From: Bacteroides sp.
GTDB lineage: Bacteria; Bacteroidota; Bacteroidia; Bacteroidales; Muribaculaceae
Assembly: GCA_014802105.1 (NCBI GenBank)
Contig: JAAVCX010000006.1
Span: 20,665-74,606, forward strand
Direction: 5' to 3'
Length of the DNA stretch: 53,942 bases
A program made the translations under genes and the position numbers. Below are positions 1 through 8,487 of this stretch, one piece after another. Below the pieces are notes generated by a model. It did no database searches. It saw only the letters and a list, made by a program, of their open reading frames with translations, and was not told the origin of the DNA. How positions within the stretch are numbered: position 1 is the first letter of the stretch; every line of letters begins with the position of its first letter.

Positions 1-1271
1 GTAGCATAGTCGGGCATACCCTTGTCGCCGGTGACGGTCTTGAGGTAAGAGATATTGAACGAACCCGAGTATTTATAACGCTTGAGATAGGCCGAATTGG
101 CTCTCAATCCCCACGAACCGAGAGTGTAGAGCTCGCCGGTCAGAGCAAGATCCATGTTTTCGGAGAGAGCGAGATAATAGCCGCCGTTGCTCAGGTAGTA
201 ACCTCGGTTATAATCGTCGCCGAAGGTAGGGAATATTATACCCGAGGAGTATTTTTTGGAAAAGGGGAAATAGCCGAACGGGACGGCCAGCGGCAACGGC
301 AGACCGGCAAGAACCATGTAAGCAGGGCCGGTCACGGCATCTTTGCCGGGACGCACCTTGGTCTTGGTGAGCTGCATCCAGAAGTGGGGATGCTCATGGT
401 CGTCACAAGTGGTGTAGATGGCGTCCTCGATATAAACTGTATTCTCATCGACTTTTTTAGAGCGACCGCCGGTGATATAGCCTTCTCCCTGCTGGGTAAT
501 CACGTTGACAAGAAAGCCTTTCTCAGACTGGAAATTATAGCGCATCGATTTAGCCTCGTAAGAGGTGCCGTTGTCATCAAACACCGGTGTGCCCTGAAGC
601 ACACCGAGCGAGTCGGGAACACCTTTGGCATAAACGGTAGATGAATCGAGGTTCATCTCGATAGCAGCCGCATCGAGCTTGATCGCACCGTAGGTCACCT
701 TGCTGTCGCCATACATATAGGCCATATTCCTGCCACGAAGCACCATTGAATCGGTGGCCGAGAAGTCTACTGAATTGTCAAGATCGACCTTGGTGCGCAC
801 GATGCGGGTCGTATCAGCTTTATCAGCCTTCAGGCGTGTGCGTGAAAGGACAGGCCGACGGGCCGAATCGCTTAGGGAGACCGAGTGACGCTGAATAGCC
901 GAACGGGGTTGCATCAATGAATCAACCCTACTACTGTCATTCATCAGAGAATCAGCGACAATCGGAGCCGACGGTATTATAGAGTCGGTTGAGATTATTT
1001 TGGACAATACAGAATCTGAAACATCACTATCATTTGAAGCATCAGCACTCTCTTCATGATCAGGCTCGACTTTATTGAATACCGTATCAGAGATCATCCT
1101 CCTCAGGCCGACCACCTCACTGTCAGTCACGACAGGCATGTCGGTTACGGCAACAGAGTCAGTGTCTCCGCCTAAAAGGTCGGAAACACCTGAATCGTTT
1201 CTGGAAAATGCACCCATCGAGAGAGCGCAAGCCATGACCGTAGATATAATATATAGGTGGGAATGCCTCAA
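1..1271 (-). CDS. lptD: LptD-like outer-membrane LPS assembly protein, N-terminal part (cut by window edge)
   Basis: The frame is open from the window edge. It encodes an exported N-terminus, a Ser/Asp-rich stretch of roughly 100 residues, then an OstA/LptA-like beta-jellyroll segment (MVLRGRNMAYMYGDSKVTYG, about residues 165-185, and the AIKLDAAAIEMNLDSSTVYA region) and the start of a barrel-like domain with many aromatic residues. This order matches the Bacteroidetes LptD homologue, which inserts LPS into the outer membrane. I place the start at TTG 1271, because MRHSHLYIISTVMACALSMG makes a normal signal peptide. The next in-frame ATG, at 1235, leaves only a short uncharged leader. A TAnnTTTG promoter lies just upstream. 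The C-terminal barrel lies outside the window, so completeness cannot be judged. Confidence 0.8.
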   Translation of the reverse strand, partial: MRHSHLYIISTVMACALSMGAFSRNDSGVSDLLGGDTDSVAVTDMPVVTDSEVVGLRRMISDTVFNKVEPDHEESADASNDSDVSDSVLSKIISTDSIIPSAPIVADSLMNDSSRVDSLMQPRSAIQRHSVSLSDSARRPVLSRTRLKADKADTTRIVRTKVDLDNSVDFSATDSMVLRGRNMAYMYGDSKVTYGAIKLDAAAIEMNLDSSTVYAKGVPDSLGVLQGTPVFDDNGTSYEAKSMRYNFQSEKGFLVNVITQQGEGYITGGRSKKVDENTVYIEDAIYTTCDDHEHPHFWMQLTKTKVRPGKDAVTGPAYMVLAGLPLPLAVPFGYFPFSKKYSSGIIFPTFGDDYNRGYYLSNGGYYLALSENMDLALTGELYTLGSWGLRANSAYLKRYKYSGSFNISYLKTVTGDKGMPDYA

Positions 1272-1293
1272 ATGGTTGGTCTTTTTTACTCTG

Positions 1294-1325
1294 CAAAGTT
1301 ATAACTTTCCACTGAAATAGACAAA
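1294..1325 (-). promoter_or_regulatory. Promoter of the lptD-like gene
   Basis: On the minus strand a TAACTTTG -7 box (1301-1294) lies 24 nt after a TTTG -33 element (1325-1322). This is the Bacteroidetes primary sigma consensus. The leader would be about 16 nt to the TTG start or about 50 nt to the ATG. Confidence 0.6.
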
Positions 1326-1710
1326 CGAATAGAGGGGCTTGAATGAGTTTCTTAGAGCATTGGGATAATTATAACATAAGGGAGCACCACAAGTTAATAA
1401 GTATTAATTATAGTAAAATCACCAATGAGCGAAATAACAATCTATCTCACTTTGCAACCGCCCATTACACTAATAATTTACAACATCAAATTAACACTTT
1501 GAATTATCAAACTTTATCCAAATTTTATTTCATTAACAAATAAAGCTTGCAGTAGCAGACTAAAAATGTGAAATATTCTAAATTTTTGTATTCAAATCGG
1601 GCAAAACCAGCCATTTTATTAACATTTTGCACATATTTTGCTAAAAGGCGTTACAATGAGTGAAGGACACTTTAAGAACTCCTAATATCAGTAGAGCCAA
1701 CAAGTTGCGA
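1326..1710. other. A+T-rich divergent intergenic region
   Basis: This stretch separates the divergent lptD-like and NlpC/P60 genes. It is very A+T-rich. A 66-codon open frame at 1343-1543 has no recognisable composition or start context. Apart from the promoters at its two edges I see no repeat, hairpin or RNA gene in it. Confidence 0.5.
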
Positions 1711-1742
1711 TTTGCACAATCACAAGATTATTCATAACTTTG
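1711..1742 (+). promoter_or_regulatory. Promoter of the NlpC/P60 gene
   Basis: TTTG (1711-1714) and TAACTTTG (1735-1742) start 24 nt apart and match the Bacteroidetes consensus. The start codon follows 21 nt after the -7 box. Confidence 0.65.
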
Positions 1743-1763
1743 CAATGCAAGTAACACAGAACC

Positions 1764-2405
1764 ATGAACACAGTCATTAAATATATTTTATCAATAATAG
1801 CCATAGCCGGATGTGCAACCGTGGCAAAAGCTGACCCCAACATCGGTCAGAGCATGGTATTGCCTATCCCCACCAAACACTACACAAGCGTTATCGACAC
1901 GAGCGAGGCTCTCGTAAAGGCCGCCTACGAGCGTGTGCGCGAAGACTCCCCTTTCACTGCCTTGGAACAGTTAGAAGAGACTGCCGAAACCGACAGCCAT
2001 CTCGATCTCATAGGCAAGATGAAGAGCTTTGCTCACGATCTGCTCGGCAGACGCTATCGACTCGGTGCAGCCGGCCCCACTCAATTTGACTGCTCGGGAT
2101 TTGTAGGATATGTGTTCCGCAACTTCGGTTTTGATCTCAACCGCGACTCACGTAGTCAGTACATGCAGGGCGAGCGAGTGGAGAAAAGCGAACTCAAACC
2201 CGGAGACCTGCTCTTTTTCTCAAGCCGTTCGAGTGGCAAAGGCCGTGTAGGCCACGTCGGCATGGTGACCGATGTAAACCCCGACGGATCATGCCGTTTC
2301 ATACATGCTTCTTCGTCGAAACATGGTGTTGTTTACCAGAATTTCCCCGACAACGGTTACTATTCAAAACATTATATCGGCGCCAAGCGCATCATCGGAG
2401 TATAA
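1764..2405 (+). CDS. Exported NlpC/P60 family peptidoglycan endopeptidase
   Basis: 213 residues. The signal peptide covers about residues 1-23. The C-terminal half is a C40/NlpC-P60 papain-like domain with the triad visible: Cys110 in FDCSGFVGYVF, His164 in RVGHVGMV and His181 in FIHASS. The family cuts the D-gamma-glutamyl-meso-diaminopimelate bond of peptidoglycan stem peptides in the periplasm. The segment at residues 30-85 has no SH3 domain that I recognise, so substrate targeting is unclear. The gene stands alone with its own promoter, and the start is the ATG 21 nt after the -7 box. It could be a house-keeping wall hydrolase or a spr/MepS-like enzyme. Confidence 0.88.
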   Translation: MNTVIKYILSIIAIAGCATVAKADPNIGQSMVLPIPTKHYTSVIDTSEALVKAAYERVREDSPFTALEQLEETAETDSHLDLIGKMKSFAHDLLGRRYRLGAAGPTQFDCSGFVGYVFRNFGFDLNRDSRSQYMQGERVEKSELKPGDLLFFSSRSSGKGRVGHVGMVTDVNPDGSCRFIHASSSKHGVVYQNFPDNGYYSKHYIGAKRIIGV

Positions 2406-2690
2406 AAAAGATTTCCAATTAGGTTTATAGATAAAATAGTAAAACAATACGAGTTATGATCACAAGACTCTTCCGAGAAAACCGGGAGAGTCTTGTCTGT
2501 TACAGGGGAACCTTATTCAGAGGCCCTAACCAGCCCAACACGCTGCCGCTACAAGCGTGAGGGAACATGCGATAAAATCTTCTGAAAAAAATTTCACATT
2601 CAAGTGAACCATTCTGACATGGGAGATGTTTTATAGATGTAGTTACTATTATTTGCACTGTGTTTTCATGGTATTAGATTAAGGTTAAAA
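2406..2690. other. Intergenic region with one strong hairpin
   Basis: This is the region after the NlpC/P60 gene. The inverted repeat at 2462-2496 (ACAAGACTCTTCC and GGGAGAGTCTTGT, 13-bp arms with one G-U pair) could end that transcript, but no T run follows it. A weaker hairpin (CACGCT/AGCGTG) lies near 2538-2559. There is no supported coding frame. Confidence 0.45.
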
Positions 2691-2725
2691 AACAACAAGG
2701 CTGTCGCGACGACAGCCTTGTTGTT
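2691..2725 (-). terminator. Perfect-stem terminator downstream of the EamA gene
   Basis: A perfect 16-bp stem (AACAACAAGGCTGTCG and its complement) closes a 3-nt loop. T-rich tracts flank it on both strands, so it can act in both directions. It lies about 100 nt past the EamA stop codon and is too far from the NlpC stop (286 nt) to be that gene's only terminator. Confidence 0.7.
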
Positions 2726-2826
2726 TTTCTGCACAGACGAAAAAAATCAAAAATCACTGCCGTCACCAATAGCAAAACGGCTAAACTTTAAGAAACATTT
2801 TTCTTAACTTTGCATCGCCAAGACCC

Positions 2827-3723
2827 TCACTGCTTAGCTTTGGAGATAGTGACGAGGAAGACACCTGAAAAGATCAGAACCACAGCAAGTATCTTCAAAG
2901 GGCCAAATGTATCAAGTCCGAGCCACACACCCACCGCTGAAGCCACAATCGGCTGGACATAGTTATACATACCGACCAATGTGGGCCGCAAGGTCTTCTG
3001 TCCGATCATTATAAATATATATGCCACGTATGTGCCTCCAACCACAACAAACGCAGCCCCGGCTATCTCCGTAACACTCAAATCCGCCGGGACAAGAGCT
3101 GACCAATCGCCGAGCGACAAAGGCACGAGCGGAATAGCCGCAAAAGTGAACATCCACTTCATCAGCGTCACTACCGAGTAGCGTTTGACAAAATTACGGT
3201 AGAACGTCAGATAAAGCGCGTAACTGCATTGGGCTAACAGCACTAGTGTATCACCAAGTGCGGGATTATCACCCTTGAGCGCCGTGTGAGAAGATGTCAG
3301 CACAAGCATCAGAGCACCTGAAGCACCCAACACAATGCCTCCGACCTTGCGCAAAGTGATAGGCTCGCCGAGGATCAGAGCCGCGAGAAGCATCACCCAC
3401 AGAGGCATCGTCGTGGTGATAATCGAAGCCTCACCGGGAGAAGTAAAACCTACACCGGCTATATAACAGCCTTGGTTGAAAAGTATACCCAGCATGGCAG
3501 CGCCGGCCAGACGGAGCAGATCGCGCCCTGGCACACGCTCGGAGGGAGTGAACAGCGAAGTGATCCAGAAGAGCATCGCTGCACCGATGATACGGAAATT
3601 TGTCATGAGCAACGGAGTCACCACTCCGGCCGCCATCACAGTCTTGGCCACAGGAGCCATGAGCCCCCACATCGTATTGGCCCCGAGCATAGAGGCATGG
3701 CCTCTTAACTTGTAAAAATCCAT
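2827..3723 (-). CDS. EamA/DMT family inner-membrane transporter
   Basis: 298 residues, almost entirely hydrophobic segments, consistent with about ten helices as two EamA repeats (about residues 10-140 and 155-292). Typical features are the N-terminal GANTMWGLMAPVAK segment and repeat ends such as LGEPITLRKVGGIVLGASG. Members of the drug/metabolite transporter superfamily export amino acids or other small metabolites. The substrate here cannot be told from sequence. The start codon sits only 4 nt from the end of a palindromic repeat (3728-3835), so the whole proximal 5' leader of this gene lies inside that repeat. Confidence 0.85.
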   Translation of the reverse strand: MDFYKLRGHASMLGANTMWGLMAPVAKTVMAAGVVTPLLMTNFRIIGAAMLFWITSLFTPSERVPGRDLLRLAGAAMLGILFNQGCYIAGVGFTSPGEASIITTTMPLWVMLLAALILGEPITLRKVGGIVLGASGALMLVLTSSHTALKGDNPALGDTLVLLAQCSYALYLTFYRNFVKRYSVVTLMKWMFTFAAIPLVPLSLGDWSALVPADLSVTEIAGAAFVVVGGTYVAYIFIMIGQKTLRPTLVGMYNYVQPIVASAVGVWLGLDTFGPLKILAVVLIFSGVFLVTISKAKQ

Positions 3724-3727
3724 TATT

Positions 3728-3835
3728 AGAACTGATCTAAACTAATTACAGAAAGTTAAAAACCAGAACTGAAATATCCTTTGAATTAACCCTTCGTCTC
3801 GAATTGTTAATTTGTAATAAGTTTAGATCAGTTCT
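3728..3835. repeat. Palindromic interspersed repeat, copy 1 (108 bp)
   Basis: It begins and ends with AGAACTGATCTAAAC in inverted orientation. The arms match over about 24 bp with one mismatch. The interior is nearly identical, on the other strand, to the outer parts of the repeat at 43683-43877. It lies between the divergent EamA and pgeF genes. It has no coding capacity, and its short length plus terminal inverted repeats are MITE-like. Confidence 0.75.
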
Positions 3836-3879
3836 TCAATCGTTTTTTTTGCGGCGCAAAATTACACAAAACTATCAGC

Positions 3880-4659
3880 ATGACCAAACACAAATCTGTA
3901 GCCCTACCACTCCTTCCGCTACTTGACCACAAAGGTTTCAGAGCCTATACAACCATGCGCGGCATCGATCCCCGACAGTCCGACGATCCATACGCCGGCT
4001 TTAATGTCTGCCACTACTCGGGCGATTCTCAAGCCCATATAGCAGAGTGTCGGGCCATATTAGCTACAAAATTCTCAACCGACGAGCATCATCTCATCAT
4101 CCCGCGTCAGACCCACTCCTGCTCCATACTGACAATAACCGACACCCTTCCCTCAGAAACAGAGCTTGAAGGTGTGGACGGGATAGTAACCACAAGACGT
4201 GACATAATAATCGGCGTCAACACCGCCGACTGCGTACCACTGATAATGGTCGACGCTGAGGCCGGAGTATCGGCCGCCGTGCATGCGGGATGGCGCGGAG
4301 CCGTCGCAGGAATAGCTTCCGAGGCTCTGAAGTCAATGAAAAAAGCAGGGGCCGATCCGCGCAACATAATCGCAGTCATGGGGCCGTCCATCTGCCTGAA
4401 ATGCTTTGAAGTCGGGCCCGAAGTCGCCGTACAATTCGACCCGGGGAGTGTAATGACAGCCGGATTTACACGGCCACACGTATCGCTACACAACCATCTG
4501 ACCAACGAACTACTCAGTCTTGGGTTGTCAGAGTCAAACATCCTGCCCTTCGAAGAAAAAATGTGTACCAGATGCCACCCGACAGACTTCTTTTCGGCCA
4601 GAGCTTCAGGTGTGGCATCAGGTCGTGTATTCACATTCATCACCGCTCTTCCATCATAA
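3880..4659 (+). CDS. pgeF: Peptidoglycan editing factor PgeF / laccase-domain protein (YfiH, DUF152)
   Basis: 259 residues, usual length for the family. The signature motifs are present: NTADCVPLIM near residue 110, HAGWRGAVAGI near residue 138, and a C-terminal TRCHPTDFFSAR that supplies further metal ligands and substrate-binding residues. The family binds metal through His and Cys residues. Its members have been described as multicopper polyphenol oxidases, as purine-nucleoside enzymes, and in E. coli as a factor that prevents L-Ser misincorporation into peptidoglycan stems. The protein has no signal peptide, so it should be cytoplasmic. The start is the first ATG after the repeat, with a short A-rich leader. 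It is a monocistronic gene. Confidence 0.88.
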   Translation: MTKHKSVALPLLPLLDHKGFRAYTTMRGIDPRQSDDPYAGFNVCHYSGDSQAHIAECRAILATKFSTDEHHLIIPRQTHSCSILTITDTLPSETELEGVDGIVTTRRDIIIGVNTADCVPLIMVDAEAGVSAAVHAGWRGAVAGIASEALKSMKKAGADPRNIIAVMGPSICLKCFEVGPEVAVQFDPGSVMTAGFTRPHVSLHNHLTNELLSLGLSESNILPFEEKMCTRCHPTDFFSARASGVASGRVFTFITALPS

Positions 4660-5034
4660 ATCGAACACCGGTTCAGAGATAACTTCCCAATGATTACTAA
4701 AAAATTTTTTCGATAATCTAAGAGGATTTTTTCATCCCTGATTTTCAGACTGTTTACAATTACAACTCATAAAAACAGCCATTACTACAGTACAACTTTA
4801 AAACCTGACTATCAGCATATTACCTAAGATCAAGAGGTAAACACAGCAACTAAAAGATAAGACTCTCATTTCCAACCGAGTAAAAAGATTTTAAAAATGC
4901 AAACGATATTTCATTTTATTTTATAGATTTTTTTTTGGAAATTTGCACAAGAAACGGGCGCGCTCAAGCGCCCTTAATCATCCGACCTAATCGTTATCAA
5001 CTAACCCTCTCTCTTCTAAAACCACCTGACAACA
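4660..5034. other. A+T-rich region upstream of dnaA
   Basis: 375 bp without a gene. It has poly-A and poly-T runs (for example T runs around 4930) and one G+C-rich hairpin, GGGCGC/GCGCCC, at 4956-4973. I looked for DnaA boxes (TTATCCACA and close variants) and found only weak candidates such as TTATCAACT near 4993. The sequence alone does not show that this is oriC. Confidence 0.4.
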
Positions 5035-6435
5035 ATGCAATCAACAGCCTCGCAAGAATGGGATAAATGCCTTGAAATCATCAAGGGAATGATCCCTGAA
5101 GCGCAATTCAGCCACTGGTTTGGCTCACTGACCTTTGTAAGTTGCAAAGGCGATGAGCTGGTGATTGCATGTCCCTCGGAATTTTTCGCCTCCCAGCTCG
5201 ACACCCGATTCATGAGCTTCATCAAGTTTGCTATGGATCGCGTCTACGGCCCCGAGCGCAGCGGCCGCATGCAGCTGGTCTATAATTTCCCCATCGTGCA
5301 GGGCGATCCGGCCGCAGTCGTAAACATTGACAGCGCCCGTCCCAGCACAGCTGTTCGTCCGGCCCCCGGAGCCTCAGCCAACCCATTTCAGGACAAGTAT
5401 GTCGAGGAGATCAATTCTCAGCTCAATCCTGAGTATAACTTCGAGAATTACTGTATCAGCGACAGCAATAAGGTAGCCCAATCGATAGGTGAGGCCATCG
5501 CCAACGATCCCAAGCTCAAGACTTTCAACCCCCTGTTTGTGTTCGGTTCATGCGGAGTCGGCAAGACCCACCTCATTCAGGCCATTGGTATCCGCATCAA
5601 GGAGCGCGACCCTCGCACACGTGTGCTCTACATCACCTCACGCCTGTTTCAGGATCAGTTCTCCTCAGCCACTCTGCGCGGCAAGATCAACGAGTTCATC
5701 AAATTCTACCAGAGCATCGACACGCTGATCATCGACGATGTGCAGGAGCTTATCGGCAAGGAAAAGACCCAGCGCACCTTCTTCCACATCTTCAATCACC
5801 TCAAGCAGAACAACAAGCAGATCATCATGTCGAGCGACTGCGCCCCCGCCGACATGGAGGGTCTCGAGGAACGCCTGCTCTCGCGTTTCAAGAGCGGCAT
5901 GACAGCCCAGCTCGAGAAACCCGACTACGAGCTGCGCCGCAAGGTGCTCATTCAGAAATCCCGTCGCGACGGTCTGTATCTCAGCGAAGATGTCATCGAC
6001 TATATCGTCACCAACGTCACCCAGAGCATCCGCGAGATCGAGGGAGTGATGGTGTCACTCCTTGCATACGCTACGACCCTCAACTGTGAGATAGACATCA
6101 ACCTGGCTCGCCGTGTGCTCTCCAACTCCGTCAAGCTCAATCAGCACAAGACCTCTTTTGAGTCAATCACCAATGCCGTGACAGAATATTACGGACTCGA
6201 GCCCGGAGCCATATTTGAGAAGTCGCGCAAACGCGAGATCTCCGATGCCCGTCAGATGGTGATGTATCTTGCCAAGAAGCACACCAAGATGCCCTTCAAA
6301 GCTATCGGTTCGCGTCTGCAGAAGTCTCATGCTACGGTGCTCTATGCCTGCCGCCTCATAGATCAGCGTCTCCCAATTGAAAAGAAACTTCAGGAAGACC
6401 TCTCTCAGATCGAGCGTAACATCATGGGCGAATGA
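5035..6435 (+). CDS. dnaA: Chromosomal replication initiator DnaA
   Basis: 466 residues with the usual four domains. Domain I (about 1-85) mediates helicase/regulator contacts, and domain II is a short linker rich in Pro and Ala (about 100-118). Domain III is the AAA+ ATPase (about 135-345), with Walker A GSCGVGKTH at 171-179, Walker B IIDDVQEL and an arginine-finger region LLSRFKSG. Domain IV (about 370-466) is the helix-turn-helix DNA-binding domain. It binds DnaA boxes and opens oriC in its ATP form. The domain IV signature is unusual: where most DnaA proteins have GGRDHTTV or GGKDHATV, this one reads LQKSHATV, one residue shorter and with Asp replaced by Ser. The reading frame is otherwise intact. 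Confidence 0.95.
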   Translation: MQSTASQEWDKCLEIIKGMIPEAQFSHWFGSLTFVSCKGDELVIACPSEFFASQLDTRFMSFIKFAMDRVYGPERSGRMQLVYNFPIVQGDPAAVVNIDSARPSTAVRPAPGASANPFQDKYVEEINSQLNPEYNFENYCISDSNKVAQSIGEAIANDPKLKTFNPLFVFGSCGVGKTHLIQAIGIRIKERDPRTRVLYITSRLFQDQFSSATLRGKINEFIKFYQSIDTLIIDDVQELIGKEKTQRTFFHIFNHLKQNNKQIIMSSDCAPADMEGLEERLLSRFKSGMTAQLEKPDYELRRKVLIQKSRRDGLYLSEDVIDYIVTNVTQSIREIEGVMVSLLAYATTLNCEIDINLARRVLSNSVKLNQHKTSFESITNAVTEYYGLEPGAIFEKSRKREISDARQMVMYLAKKHTKMPFKAIGSRLQKSHATVLYACRLIDQRLPIEKKLQEDLSQIERNIMGE

Positions 6436-6566
6436 CCTATTCTTGCGCAAAAGACGCAAAGATAGGTACTAAACTCTCTATCAAAACATCACGAATAGAC
6501 ACAGAAATCTCTCTCTGACAGAAACCCTACATAAAATCGGGGGCGTCTCAGGGCGAGTGGTTACAA

Positions 6567-7052
6567 CTATTTATCTGAGAGAAGAGCGTAATCGGGAATC
6601 GCTACCAAAGTACATCGCGGAGCGCCATCAGCAGCAGTCTCCACCCTGAAACAATAGTGCTTTAGTCCGTTACTCAAAAGGAGATAAGGCACCTTGAGCA
6701 CCACATTGTAGCGCGCAGCCTGATCGAGAACTTTCTGAGAGATAGTAACCGAGGGGGCCTTATACTCCACTATCATCAGTGGCTCCAGTTCCGGCGAATA
6801 TACCACCGTGTCACACCGTCGCGTGGTACCGTTGAGGGAAATAGCCATCTCATTTGCCATAAATGACTGACGATAACCGAGATAAACCATCAGATAATGA
6901 ACGAAATGTTGCCTGACCCACTCCTCGGCCGTCAGCACTATCCATGCTCCACGCAACACATCATAGACTTCCACCCCCTTTGCTCCGCTTCTCAGCGACA
7001 GAGAGGCCGGGGGGAGATTGAGACGCGGAGGAGTATCGAGAACCTTAGGCAT
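6567..7052 (-). CDS. HsdR N-terminal-like PD-(D/E)XK domain protein
   Basis: 161 residues. The core motif set RCDTVVY ... LMIVEYKAP near residues 88-106 has the Asp and Glu-x-Lys arrangement of the PD-(D/E)XK nuclease fold, as in the type I restriction R-subunit N-terminus. No helicase domain, HsdM or HsdS gene is present, so it is not part of a restriction system here. Similar stand-alone proteins are, from memory, common next to holA in Bacteroidales. That suggests a house-keeping DNA-processing role, which is inference. It is divergent from holA, with a 240-bp shared upstream region. The start is the ATG at 7052. Confidence 0.72.
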   Translation of the reverse strand: MPKVLDTPPRLNLPPASLSLRSGAKGVEVYDVLRGAWIVLTAEEWVRQHFVHYLMVYLGYRQSFMANEMAISLNGTTRRCDTVVYSPELEPLMIVEYKAPSVTISQKVLDQAARYNVVLKVPYLLLSNGLKHYCFRVETAADGAPRCTLVAIPDYALLSDK

Positions 7053-7237
7053 AGACGAAACGGTTACTTAGAGGTGGTTTAAATACAAATGTTAAACCGT
7101 GTGGATCTGTTTTTTTGCTGACCTGTTAATATTCCGGAGGAACTATCCACAGCATAGTGACTGAAGAACTGTTATCAGACGACTTCTTGAAGTCTTGAGC
7201 AGATCTATGACAAAAGTAATAATAATTCCTTTCATTA

Positions 7238-7268
7238 TTGCACCGTCGCCCGAAAATAGTTAACTTTA
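7238..7268 (+). promoter_or_regulatory. Promoter of holA
   Basis: TTG (7238-7240) and TAACTTTA (7261-7268) start 23 nt apart. This is one base off the TAnnTTTG consensus and 24 nt before the start codon. Confidence 0.5.
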
Positions 7269-7292
7269 CCTCACCATTTCCATCAACAGTCC

Positions 7293-8354
7293 ATGCCAGC
7301 AACTACCTCAAAGACCTCAGCAGCTCCGGCCGTCACCTTCAGTGCCTTGAGCAAGCATATCACCTCGGGGAAGGATCTCGGCCCTCTCTATCTGCTCCAC
7401 GGCGAGGAGGGATACTATATAGATCAACTCGTCGATCTTTTCGAGCAATATCTACCCGAAGAAGACCGCGACTTCAACCTCTACACCTTCTACGCGCCCG
7501 AGACCGATATGGACACCGTGATGGATGCCTGCCGCCGACTGCCTATGATGGCTCCGCGACAGATGGTGATACTTAAAGAGGCTCAGTCGATCAGAGCCGA
7601 CTCGCTGAACAAGCTCCACTACTATGCCGAGCAACCGGTAGCATCGACTACTCTGGTGATCGTATCTCGAGGAGTCAAAGCCAAAGGTAAAGACCTGATA
7701 GCAGCCATAAAGAAAAACGGAGTGATTTTTGAGTCGGCCAGAGCCCGCGACCGTGAGATACCCGGCGTGATCTCAGACATTATCCAGAGCAAAGGTCTCT
7801 CGGTCGATCCCAAGGCTCTCTCGATGCTCCGCGACTATCTTGGCAACGACATGGCCCGCATACACAACGAGATAGACAAGCTGTCATTCATACTCGGCAA
7901 AGGCGCCATGGTCACCCCGGAGGCAATAGAGCGGAATATCGGAATATCCAAAGACTACAATAACTTCGAACTGGTCAGCGCCTTGTCGCGCCGCGATGCA
8001 GCCAAAGCCATGACCATAGCCGAATACTTCCGCGCAAACCCTAAGAACAACCCCACGGTGCTCTCCTCGGCCACACTCTTCAATCATTTCTCCAACCTGC
8101 TGATCTATCATTACACCCGTGACAAAACACCTGCCGGATACATGGATGCTCTCGGGCTCAAGGGCACCTGGGCACTGAGGGAATATGAGATCTCAGCCGC
8201 CAACTATAACGTCAGACAGACCATCGAGATCATCTCGGCCCTGAGGGAGTTTGACTGCCGCAGCAAAGGTATCGGCTCACGCCAGAACGAGTACAAACTT
8301 TTCAAAGATCTGATCTTCCGTATACTCACCTCATCGGGAGTCATAAGAATGTAG
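7293..8354 (+). CDS. holA: DNA polymerase III delta subunit
   Basis: 353 residues, normal for HolA. The AAA+-like N-terminal part contains GPLYLLHGEEGYYIDQLVD (about 34-52), then the Ala-rich lid and the C-terminal collar domain with LRDYLGNDMARIHNEIDKL around residue 175-193. Delta opens the beta sliding clamp and, with delta-prime and DnaX, loads it onto primed DNA. As in other HolA proteins, the nucleotide-binding P-loop is degenerate. The gene is preceded by a promoter and followed by purA, separated by 133 nt with its own promoter. The start is the ATG with a SAPAVTFSALSKHI leader helix. Confidence 0.93.
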   Translation: MPATTSKTSAAPAVTFSALSKHITSGKDLGPLYLLHGEEGYYIDQLVDLFEQYLPEEDRDFNLYTFYAPETDMDTVMDACRRLPMMAPRQMVILKEAQSIRADSLNKLHYYAEQPVASTTLVIVSRGVKAKGKDLIAAIKKNGVIFESARARDREIPGVISDIIQSKGLSVDPKALSMLRDYLGNDMARIHNEIDKLSFILGKGAMVTPEAIERNIGISKDYNNFELVSALSRRDAAKAMTIAEYFRANPKNNPTVLSSATLFNHFSNLLIYHYTRDKTPAGYMDALGLKGTWALREYEISAANYNVRQTIEIISALREFDCRSKGIGSRQNEYKLFKDLIFRILTSSGVIRM

Positions 8355-8412
8355 CAGACATCCGTCTGCAAGCCTCAGACCAACTCCGGGTTCTAAAAAA
8401 ACCAAGCATTTC

Positions 8413-8443
8413 TTGCACAATTGAACCGCTGTTAGTAATTTTG
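8413..8443 (+). promoter_or_regulatory. Promoter of purA
   Basis: TTG (8413-8415) and TAATTTTG (8436-8443) start 23 nt apart, followed by a 44-nt leader. Confidence 0.55.
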
Positions 8444-8487
8444 CTAATAATATCACATTTCATCATATATACCACACTCACAACACT

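Noticed and set aside
1343-1543. 66-codon open frame in the lptD-NlpC intergenic region
   Set aside because: Very A/T-rich, no domain, no start context, and composition unlike genes in the window.
4660-5034. Possible oriC next to dnaA
   Set aside because: No cluster of DnaA boxes is visible, only one weak match. An altered DnaA box cannot be excluded, and G-C skew over the whole genome would be needed.
6567-7052. Restriction-modification system near dnaA
   Set aside because: Only an HsdR-N-like domain is present, without helicase, methylase or specificity genes.
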